From the NCBI GenBank assembly GCA_051294375.1, contig CM119271.1:2246677-2310676 (forward strand): a stretch of 64,000 nt of DNA, written 5' to 3'. This DNA is from Paraspadella gotoi (taxonomy: Eukaryota; Chaetognatha). Below, in pieces: positions 1-12,000 of the stretch. The first letter of the stretch is position 1. Every line of letters begins with the position of its first letter. Under the pieces are notes generated by a model. The model was not told where the DNA came from and searched no databases. It was given only the letters and a program-made list of their open reading frames with translations. The translations under genes and the position numbers were made by a program.

Positions 1-3000
1 AATCCCAAACGACGGCGTCGGCGCGCGAGTCGGAGCGGGAGTCGGAGCGGGAGTCGGCGACGCGAAATTTGTGGAAGGTGGAGGACATGCGCTTTTCTAT
101 GAGAAAAGGGATTCGGGGGGGGGGAAAGGATAATTGGTCAAACAGGGTCCCAGGGTCCCTGCAGGACTCGTTAAGATCCAACGGCAACAACCACCAACCC
201 AAAAAGTTGAGCGCCTCCGTTTTCTTCCCCGTCGAACTGAGCAGCTTGGCCCGTTCCATGGGAAACTCGAGCAGATCGTAGGCGCGGGCCGAGTTGAGGG
301 CGACGAAGGATGCCTGGTAGTGGCCCGAGAGCCGAGCCGACCTGGCCAACCGCAGCCAGGTCTGTCCGATCTCCTGCTCCACTCGGCGTCGAAGCTCGGG
401 CGAGGTCGCCTTCCCGCTCACCAAAGAGAAGAGGGCGCGGCGGAATGTGAGGAGACAGTCGTGATGACGGTAGGAAGGTTGGACGAGGTCGAAGCGCGAG
501 GAGAGATGAGAGAGAGCGGATTCGAGGCTGGAAGAGAGAGATTCGGCGGGTGAATCCCGAGGAAAGATGAATTGGTCCGCGATGAATTCCATCTCGTTGA
601 GAGCCTGGTGAGAATAGGTTCAATGAAGTACAATCATCTAATTTGCATATTGCGGTAGTGGCCGTTAAAGCTGAGATTCGTTACAAAAAAATTTTAAATA
701 AATTTTTATAAAAATTTAATTCATTTTTAAATACGGGCTCTTATGCAAAATGATCTTTGTCAAGAGTGGCTCTTAACAACAAAAGAAACAATTTTTCATC
801 AACTCAAAGGGAAAAACTTCGCAAAATTTTCGTTTTACTTGATTAGGAAAAACTAAATCGACAGGCCAAAATTCCCTAATGCATTCACATTCACAACCCC
901 TTTCGACACGGTTTACCCTGTTAATTATATAAATTGGAATCTCCGTCCACACTTCATCACCTGCAGCTTCACGACGTGCTGATACCCGCTGTTGTAAGAT
1001 CCCGTTTCCATGGCGGCGACGGAGAGCGGCCCGATCTCAGCCAGGCGCGCCGCCATTAAGTTCGCCTCGAACTCGTCACGGTCCTCCGACTGAAGAGCCG
1101 CGAAAATTTTGCCAAGATTGAACTCGAATTTGGCGGCGACGGGCGCCGCCGTCGCAGCCGCTGCAGAGCCGGAGAGGACGCCGCCGTCGTGTCCTTCCTT
1201 TATCCGCCGACGGTCGACGTCGAGGAAATTAGCCAGGTTGTCCCATTGACCCAACTTCCAGGCGCACTCTATTCGGGTGGCCATAAGATCGGGCTCCCAA
1301 TCGGGGCGTTTGGCGACGAGTCCTTCCACCTAAAGTATGCGGGGGAAGAAGTTCATTCAGGAAACGATTCGCCACGACCACAACCCCCCCCCCTACCTGA
1401 GATAAGACCGAGGACAACTGGCCCATCTTAACGAAGCAGCGGAGGAGGCCGAGTTGAAGGCGGACGTCGAGGGGTTGGGCGGCGATGGCGTCTTCGTAGC
1501 AGACGGAGGCGTCCAGGTGATTCCCTCCGCTCTCGAAGACGTAGATTCGGTCCATGAGAGAGAGCTCGCTTTGGCGGATTTGGTCAAGGCCCTAAATGGA
1601 TTACGGGGAAATTAGTGACGCCACTGAACAATGGCCAATGCGAAAGAAGCTTTTAGCAATATATTCGAGAGTTATTTAATCGCAAACATCGGCAAAAAAA
1701 AACAAAAACCACGACTGAAATCTTAATGTCAACCATGACTTAGCAAATTCCGCTCATCAATTATTTCACCTGAACCCCGTCGGGTTCGTCGAGACTAGAA
1801 TAAATCCTGAGCAGAAATCCAAGGTCCTCGTGCCTCTTGCTCATATTATAGACGGGACCCAACCAGTGGATGTGCTCCTCGAAGTACATCAGCGCCCTCG
1901 TCGGCGAGTTAGACGCCAGTGCTGCTTTGGCAATAAGATCCTGACGGTTGACCCCCCAAAAAAAGTTTAGAACAAAAAAAAAAAAAAACACGGAACGTCA
2001 GAAAAATTCTTGCCTTGGGTATTCTTCTGAAAAAGCTCTCGACCGAGCGGTAGGCCCGATCCGTCTTGTGCGACCCACCGCCGCCGCCCTTCCCGAAGGC
2101 CCCCTGCGACGCCGTCAGCTCCTCCAGTCGAAAGTTCTGCCAAGCGCGGACGTAGTCGAGCACGCGGAACACCGTCTGCGCCGCGAGGGAGCGCAAGTCC
2201 TTCTTCGAATTGGAGGCGGAAGCGAGGGCGTCGCGGGAGGCCGTGCGGGAGAGGAGGTTCCGATCGGACGGCGCCGAGTGCGGGGGCGAGGAGGCGTCGC
2301 CGGAAGTCACGTCGGTGAGGATGGCTTTTATCTCGTCGCTTTTTTTGGTTTTGAGGAGGGGGGGATTAATCAATAATCAATACAATCCAAACATCGAGCC
2401 AATCAATAAAATTTTGACAACACCGGATAACTTTTCCGAAATTCCGAAATACCCACCCGATTTCCGACAAAACCGCTTCTACCCCGCCCAACAGGCAGTG
2501 CAGCACCAACGATGGCAGAAAGAATATGGCGCACTCCAATCTCGCCGACAGAAGTACGGAGCAGGGTTCGAAGAGACGAAAAGCCGTCGTACCTCGATCC
2601 AGGTTGTGGTGGATCATCTTGAAGGCCCAGTTGCAGATCCAGGAGCGGAAGGAAGAGCCCAGGCGACTCCCGTACATTGGCGTGAGGCGGAAAGACTTGC
2701 TGTCGATGTGAGCGGTTTGGGTATAGCAGGACTTTTCGTGATTTCTAAGAACCTGGTTTAGAAAATGCGTTTTAACAATTTGCTGGTCAGCATCCTGCTG
2801 GTCGACATCCTCTCCGACCTCCTGAGCGTCCGGCGAAAAGGCCTTCCACATTTCTGTCCAATTCTTCGATCCCAGTTTCGTCATGACTTTGATCATCTCT
2901 TGGATTGCGTAAGCGGCTCGATCTTGCATCATGGTGTCCTCGGCTACGGAGTAAGCCTGCACCAACTCGTTCATGAAGGCGATCTTGAGAATGGATGAGA

Positions 3001-6000
3001 TTTTGTGATTTGAAATATCTCATTTAGCGTAGTAAATCCGTAATCCGCCAATAATATCGTGTACGTCGTTTAAAACTTGAATATTCGCCAAATGCAGGAA
3101 CCGTTTGTCGCTTTTCCTCAGCTAAGGCCATTCCCTGCACCACCAAAAAACCTTCTTACTTGCACGTCGGGCTCCTTGACGGAGTAGACGTTCTTTGGGA
3201 GATCATGAAGCCTCTTTCCCTTGGAGGAAAACTCGTCGTTGTGGAGGTCGAGCTTGCCCGGGTCGATGGCGCCCAGCTCCCCCAGGCACTTGGCCAGGCC
3301 CAGGCGGATCTGGCGGTCGGAGCTCGCCTGCATGGACGGAGAGAGAGAGAGAGAGATTGAGCGAAAGGTTATAAGAAATAATGAGTCGTGACGGGAATCG
3401 GAAGAGCAAGACGTCGCGAAACTGGTTTGCATGATATAGTAGAAGAAAAACGAGGATTGAGAGGAATAAATCAAATAATTTTTTTTAGAATAATCAACGA
3501 TGAAAAATATTATATTTGTAGTCAAAGTTACTTGGGCTATTGCGTTGACAACTTTTATCTTACAGTGGTTGCAATATTGATTAAATTAACTTTTTCGTTT
3601 TCGTTTTCGTTTTTTTTTAGACTCGAACCTGACACCCGTTGTGCAGAGTAGAGACAAGTCTCGACACGACAGGATCGGCGACCTCATTTCCGGTCACCAA
3701 GAACCGAATTTCCTGACGGCGTCTGACTAATAGACCGTGCAGTTGGTTGAGCGTCTGGACACGGACGTCTTTGTTCTCGTGGGACACGCCTTTGAAAAGG
3801 TGGGGAGGGTTGTGTGGTATTTTATAGAAAAAGATAAGCCGAATTCTTAATACTTAAAACAGTCTTAGTATTTCCTTTTCAGAATATCTTGAAATAAGAA
3901 CATGATCCACCCGACAAGTTAATCGCTAACTTTCTTTTAATGTTAGAAGAATTTGATATATATCGCTCAAAATTTGAGTCAAATTAATTGAGGTTTTAAT
4001 AAAAGGGAAGCTCACCAATTTCTTTTTCGACTTTTCTTTTAGAAAATTGAAATTGATCTTGGATTCAAACAATGATGAGGCGTGAATTTATCTCGAGGGA
4101 AAAAAAGGAAAAGATCGATTTTCTTACACCATCTGTTTTCTGCGCGAGATAAAAAAACGTCGAATGATTCGATGATGTAAGTTTCTTTTCACTAGATACA
4201 GAAACATCAAAAGCTGAAACTATTTTTTAATTTAAAATTGAACGTCTGTTGTAATCAAAGTAAGTCAACTAATTAAAATTAGGCTATTTATATATTAAAA
4301 GCTGAAAATTTAAAAACTCTTTCAGCTCGTCCATTTTTTCTTTCCTCAAAAATAGGCCGATAAATACGGAAAAAAATTTTTCTGAAAGCTCAGAAAACAA
4401 GAATTTCGACTGGAAAAAGTTGTTAGAAAAAAAATGAACCTCGCCGATCTAATACGAGCCAACAATCCGCGGGAGTAAGTTAATGATTAAGTAGTACGAC
4501 CAGAAAAGAGAAATGAATTTAATCGACAGATCCGTCCTTTTCAATTGGCAGCAATCCACCGCCGAAACCCAGAGCCAAACCAGTCAATAAGGTAACTTAA
4601 ACTTGACAATGTATATATTTATTAATTAACGACATTTAAAAAAAGTGACCCGTTCTGCAGTTTGCCATCGATGCCGACGCGGAGGAAAAAGTGGTGCGTT
4701 GGATCGCGGCTCTGACGGGGGATTCCAAGGGCGACCGCGAGTCACTGGCCAACTTCCTCCACGACGGCGTGGTTCTGTGCAACGCGATCAACCGGCTCGT
4801 TCCCGGTGCCGTTAAAAAGATCGGCAGGTGAAGGAAATTGGAAAGCGATTGATTTTAAATTCCTTATATATATAAATATATATAACTATAAGCGATTTTA
4901 AATTGCTTATAATTCCTCAGGAAAGGAGAGCCCGCCGCTTTGGAAAATATTAACGCGTTCAGAAAAGCCGTCAAGGTAAATTTTCATCACTGGTTGCATA
5001 TATCATAATCGGCAATACAAGTTATATATAACCGGATCCAAGGATTACGGCGTTCCTGAAACTAAAGTATTTCTTCCGGACGATTTGTTCAAGAGACAAA
5101 ACATGAACGAGGTCGTGAAAACTCTCGTCGCGCTGGCGAATCAGGTTAGGGGAGGGAAAAGTGTGAATGTCGTGACTACATGGACGTAATACCAATATTA
5201 AATAAGACCGTCCATCATCGCCGTCATAGTGCATTGGGCTAAGCCGCTAACGCTTCATCTATGAACCCGATGGTCCCGGGTCCTAGCCCTGGTCGGAATG
5301 GCTTATGCGAAAAAGTCACGGGCAGGTTAAGCCACTGGTAGCAAGCCTACATCCAGATCCAAAGTTTCGGAAAAGGCAACTGACCCAGACCAACTGGGCA
5401 TACTAGATGATGGGAATCTCGATCAATTCACTTTTTTCGTTAGGCGGAAAAACATCCAGAATACGACGGACCTCCCTTCAAGTAAACGTCGGAGTTTCGA
5501 GAAAAAAATTTCAATCAATTTTCGGTTATTTTTTTTTTTCGCAAGAATTTGAAAACAATTTTCTTTTTTTTTCCTGAAATGTGATAATGGATTATCATAA
5601 TACGCAACATTTGCAATATGACTATTATGAGTAAACGCAATAAATAACTTTCGGAATTAACGACCAATTTATCTTTTTTTTGGCAAATTCCTCACAAAAA
5701 CTTTCTTTCAATCAATTACTTTTGGTCCCCAACAGCCGTCCTCTCTCTTTTCTCTCTCTCTCTCACCCTTGAGCAGTTTTGAGATCTCCGCTTCGATCCC
5801 TTCCCCATCTCCCTTGGCCCGACGGACGCTCTCCTTGACTTCCTCGTCGAGTTCGCATTCGGTCAGAAAGTAGAGTTCGCCCATCGTCTCCGCGAAAGCG
5901 TCCGCGTTCTCCACGAGGAGAAAATGGTAGATGGCGCCCACCTCCTTGGGGTCGGGGTGTCGGCGCAGCAGCGGCAGCAGGTGGGTCGTGACCTCGACCA

Positions 6001-9000
6001 GGATCTTGGCTAAGTCCTGGAGGCGAACGTTGCGGACGAAAGTGTTCCAGGCGTGGACGAGAACAAGGAGGGTGCGTTTTTGATGAGCGGAGGCCAGACC
6101 GTTTTTTAACATGGTCATGAGTTTGACGCGGTGGGCTGCGAGGAAGATGGAACGAGTGGGAGGGAAGGGGGAAATGGATGTCTTGTTGCGTTATGTTCAC
6201 TCTCTTTAGGGTGTGTCACTCATTGGCGCATTCAAAGACTCACGCGTGATGTGTTTGGGTCCCACGAGTTCAACGATGTTGGTGAGGCTCTCAAAAACCT
6301 CCCTCTTAGCTTCCTCAAGCACGTCGGCCCTCTTGATGAGGCTGTCGAAGAAGGTGAAGGTGCCGAGGAGGTTGGGACCCAAGTACTCGGTGAGATCCTC
6401 GTCGGTGATGGTTCGACCCGCCCACTCGCGCTTCTCGTTGGCCATCAGAACGCGGAGCCCCGAGAAGACTTGTTTGCCGTGAGAGCAGATGCGGATGAGA
6501 AGTAGGTTTCTGCAGGATTGGTAAGGAGTCTTTCGTTGTTACACATTTCAATTCCATGAAATAATGTACGTCATTTCTCATAATCACTTGTAAATATAAG
6601 TTGTAGTACTAGTAGTAACGAAAAATGCTTGCTGCAGATGAAGCTCGGGTTGTAATATACGAGGAATAGAAGACACCTCAATAGTTTTTTTTTCAATCAT
6701 CACCCTAATCTCATTTGCATATGGCAGAATTTTTCACCATCACTTGAGGAAATCAGAGCTCTTTAGTCAAAGTCAACTTTAAAAACATGTGAACAAAATT
6801 TGATGATTCTGTTTTTATTCACCTGGTAGTTTTTAGCCGGATCTCAAAAAACTATTGTTTTTTGAACAAAATTGTTATAATGTAGTCCGTAAAATCAATT
6901 GCAAATAGTGTCATCTTCAAGAGCGGAAAAAATACTATATTTTAGATACCTTATTTATATAATTTTATACAATACTTTATTTATATTAATTTTTAAAGAT
7001 TAAAATTATGTGAATTTTTAAGTAATTTTTTAATTAATCCTAAATAACAATTTAAATAACAATTTAATCCTAAATAAAAATTTTTGTTAGAATTTTAAAA
7101 TTTCTAACCGCTACTGTTACAAAAATATGATTTCTGACCTAAATTTATAAATAATATTAATAAATCATTAATTGAGTTTATATTTGGTAGCAACGTAAGA
7201 TACTTTAAAACCTTTGATATTTATATGCAACATACAACAAACAAAATAATAATAAACTATTTCGCTGTTTGATTATGCTTTTTTATATTAAATGTAAAGT
7301 TAAGCTACTTTAATTAATTATTAATAAATTAGTAATTAATTAATTATTAATTATTTTTTAATTATTAATTTATTAATTAATTTTGTGATTGAGAGACGAG
7401 ACAAAGTGGAATACGATTTTGACATGAATTAAAAAAAAATAATAAATTAATTAATTCATTCATTATTTATCTGATCAGCTGCTTACCGCTAATTATCGTG
7501 AGCACATCCGGTATTGTTTGCTCAAACTTGTAAAAATATCAAGGAAGAAAACTTAGTAGATAGTTGGCTATATTGGAGCTATAAATGCTGTTTTATACAA
7601 TCGCATTGGCTTGTCCTTCTAAAGGGATATTTTATGAGCTAAGCTTTTATAAATGAAGGAGACGGAATCGTGAAGAGGAATCTCCAAAAACTCTGATCTT
7701 TCCGACATGTGATATTCATATTTATATTCATTGATATTCACTGTTCATTCATTACTTGTTCCCTTTCAGTTCTGTGAGCATCGTGTTTATCATCATAGAA
7801 AGTACGTGTTCGAGTGCGAGTCCTACTCCAGTTGGAGTCCACGTTCTCTTGTGTATTCATATTCACAGATCCTATACTGTGGGCAACCTTGTGGTCGACC
7901 GTGCCGCCGTGTGGTTAACTGACATTGTAGTCTACACGTTAGAGGGTCTCGTGCTTCTCAAGCCCGGCCGGTGCCCGCCGGCATCGCCCACAACAATCAC
8001 CCTCTAACATAAAAAGTGATAAAAATAAGTTTGCGAGAGTAAAACGTAAACTATACCTAAAATTATCTTTTTACAATCCACCTCAAACATATTTGCAACT
8101 TAAAAGTTTTTAAAGGTACCCACTCCAAATTCGATAGGCCTGAAAACGCGTATATCCAAATCTATATATCAATATATCGAATTATATTTCTCGCCTGATT
8201 TGCGCGACGTTCATGAGTATAAAGCTGGTGAGTTCGATCTCCGTCGTGGTGGCGATGTAGTTGAGAATGCTGCCCACGTTCTTCTCCTCCTCCTCTTCCT
8301 CCTCGTTAAGGATCAAGTAGGAGAAGATGTGCTTGAAGTTGTTGATGATAATCTCCTTCTTGCCGAAGAGGCCGAGGAGTTTGGCCAATTGTTGGAGGAC
8401 GACAAGGGACGCCTCGTCCCCTTTGTGCTTGATCAAACGGGGGACGAGGAATTTCTGAAAAAGGTGTGGGTAGAACTAGTTAAACTAATAATAAATTGAA
8501 GAATATTTTAAGAACTAGTAGCATAGTTTAGTTCAATAATTAGTTTTTTTCTAAAACCACAACTCAAACTGAAGCTAAGGTGGCCCACTGGACAGTAAAG
8601 TAAAAACACAATGATGTAACGCGATTATAGGTCGCTATTTGCTATAACTGAAACGGTAAATGACCTTGGCCGTGAGCGACGTTTTCCTTCTCTCATTTTT
8701 CTCGAATACCACGATTCTTGCTATTAGTAAATCGTCTTAACTCGATTCTCTGAATCCGCTTAAGACGACGACGACGTTTCCTATTGAAACAACTCTCATA
8801 ACTCATCTACTAGTCGTATAATTTCAACGTAAATACAACCGACTTCAAACCCAAAACGTTGAGAAGGCAATGGAAACCACGTATCGCAATCGATATGATA
8901 AAATTACGAAGCAAGAGGAAAATGTACACATTCCCAATCCAAAAATCTTCTCAACCGCACTTCGTTTCGACCTACCTTCGTTTAAAAGCTTCCCAAGTAA

Positions 9001-12000
9001 AATCTGTCGATGACATTTTAGAATATCTAGAGCCATCGTCTCCAAATACGGCATTTTGCACTTTGAAAATCTTAACATTCTTTTTAAAAATCAATCAAGT
9101 AGCACCGTTGTTTCTACAACCGCATGAAGGATTCGATTCCCAAAATCGGCGATAGACAAAAATCGATTAACGAAAACGAAAACCGGATTGTGGCCTCGAT
9201 ATAACCTTGACAATCTCCATTTCTTCGATCCGATTTACCGGTTTTTTCGTAACCGAAAAGATTCATTCGTCGCGATCGATCGAAAAAAAGATGAACCTGA
9301 TTCTGTCTGACGAAGGCGTCGCCCGCGGGAAAACCCAAGGCCGTGGCGAAGGCGTGGAGTCGCTGGAGAACTTCGTCCCCGACGCTCCTGAAAGAAAAAC
9401 GGGGACGACGCTTTGTTACATGACCATTTGATTTGTCCCTTTTGGCTACCACAACCCGATTCTGTCTGTCTTTGCGTCTCTCTTTCTCTTGTTCTTTCCT
9501 TCCAAATATAACCATTTGTGACTCGAGATCGTCATCACAACCCTCTCACCCGGAACTCACTTCAAAACTGTGTTGTCCATGGCGGATTTATTGGCCGAAG
9601 CGTCGACGAGCTGCTCGGCGCCCGAGTTCTCCACCTTGACGAAGTTGTATAGGAGTTCGATGAGAAGATGACATAAGGATTCTTGGTGGCGGCGAAATGC
9701 CGCTCGAGACGCCTCCTTGTCCCGACCTGACAAAATTCCAAAGACCACTATTTTGTTTTCGTCCTGAAAATAATAATACCATTTTCTTTGGAGTACATTT
9801 CCTTTTTTTTTTGGTTTTCATACGTAATTGATTGTAGAGCGTGTTTTTCAAGTTCATCGTAAATATCAGGGTCACGATCGAATGTTTTTTGACCGAAAGA
9901 TTAACGAGGTTCGACGGAAGAAAAAAAAGAGAAAACCAAGACGAAAACCAGTTTCTCGACTTCCCACCCCTCCCTCACGGTGCCTCAGACTTCCAGGGAA
10001 AAAAAATTTCCAAATCGAGTGAAAAAAGTCATGTCATCGATTTCGATTTTGATAGGTTAACTGATAAGTAGTAGGTCTTGCGTACGGAGGAAGTAGAGTG
10101 CAATAACCTGGAGGTCTTTTTGAAAAATCAGGTAGTGTGTAGGAGATAGGCGTACGGAGGAAGTAGAGGGCGTTAACCTGGAGGTCTTTTTGAAAAATCA
10201 GGCAGTGTGTAGGAGATAGGCGGACGGAGGAAGTAGAGGGCGTTACCCTGGAGGTTTTTTTGTAAAATCAGGCAGTGTGTCCCGCCCACCTGGATTCTCA
10301 CCAAAGGCTTCGTCGAGGCAATTGAGGGCGCCGGCGGCGACTTCTGGCTCTTTGGTTAAAGTCAGAGTCGACAATAGGATCTTAAGGATCCCGCGTGGAG
10401 GACCCCCTGGGTAGGCGGCCCCGTACTTGGCGGCGGAATGGAGGATGGTGGCGAGAACATCGGGATCGCTGAATTGGGAATGGGTGGGAAAAATGAAAGA
10501 CGATGCCAAAAAAAAATCAATTAAAAAGTCGGCTTAACTTACCTGAACTGAGTTTTAGCCGCCTTTTCGAGCGCTGCGACGACAGGATCGATCAACTTAG
10601 GATCAGAGAAATATTCGTCATGGGCGAATCTAGTCGGGGGAAAAAAAAGTTTGAGGAAACAATGTCGGATCTGCGTACGATAATTAAGCGGAAATAACCT
10701 AATCTGATGATAAATCATGGTAATTTTTTATGACTTTAAATTTGTGATCTTAACAGATCAAAAATCTTAAAAGTATAGTGATCTCGCCAGACGTTACTGT
10801 AAAAGAAAATAAATGAAAAAATCCGAAAAAAACCGAATGATTGATGCGATAACGAATTATTGATGTAAAAGTAATTGATTGATGTAATTGTAATTGATTG
10901 ATTGATGTAATAATAATTGATTATTTATACGATGATAATTTCAATTAAAACTTATCCATCCAATTTTTAATAAATATAATAAATATGAGAAAATATAAGT
11001 AAAAATGCTGACAGTAAATATGACTTCTTTTTTTTTTTCATTTAAACTCATTTCCACTCGCAAGATCCGACTAAAAACCAGTTTACTGAATATAATTGAA
11101 AAAAAATGCAAAAAAAAAAGTACAAATCAACCAAAAAAATACTCACCCGTTTCCAGTTCCCTTTTTCACAACCACCCGCGCCAAAAGCCTCGGAACCGTC
11201 GCCACCGCCGCCAGCAAATACGCCACCCCGTCGCGGACGCCGCGGTCCGGATCGATGAGGAGCGCGAGAGACGCGTTCAGCGCCCAATCGAGTTGTCCCG
11301 CGACGCGCACGTGGGCGAAGACGCGACGAAGGGCTCGAACGAAGCCGAGACGAGTTACCGGCGACGGAGATTGAGAAAGAAGAGATAAAAGGTTCGATCC
11401 ATTTCAAGTCGTGACGAAGGAGACGGGGGGCGTGGCCGAAAGACGAGTCGTCGTCGTCTCTGCCTTCGACGTCGCAAACGGAGCAACGGATCCGCGACTC
11501 GACGAACCCGTCATCGGTCAATCGCATCTCCGGACGAGCGCGTTCGGCAAAGACGCAGACGACAGAGCCGAAAACGTCCGGCAGACGCTCGGCGAATTCC
11601 GGCGGCGCGTCGGTGGCGCCGAGCAGAGGCGTCAAAAGCGACGCGATGACGTATTTTCTAAAGGCGTCGGGGGCGCCGTGCATGAGGAGGGGGAAAGATT
11701 CGAGGGCGGCGATGGAGGAGTCGGGCGAGCGAAGGCTACGGTGAAAGACCTCTCGGCGGAGATCGAGGTAATCAGTTTTAGGCACGAGAGAGAGGAGAGA
11801 AAGGGACGCGCGGAGATGACGGGGAGACAGGGGAGAGGATATGGCTGGAATGAAAAAAGGTAATTTAAAGATGAATATTACATCGGCACTAAACAAATAC
11901 ATAAATACGTACTTTGTGAAAACTGATAAACGGGTCCTTCGAATTCCTTATCCATAGGAACTTTAGACTTGATCTTTTTGATCCAAGGCACGAGAAGAAT

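Noticed and set aside
8845-9078. Minus-strand open frame of 77 codons as an ATR exon
   Set aside because: It has no similarity to ATR, and exons 13 and 14 already join in phase and match adjacent ATR segments.
10078-10285. CRISPR-like array
   Set aside because: The units are contiguous 70-bp tandem copies without spacers, in an animal intron.
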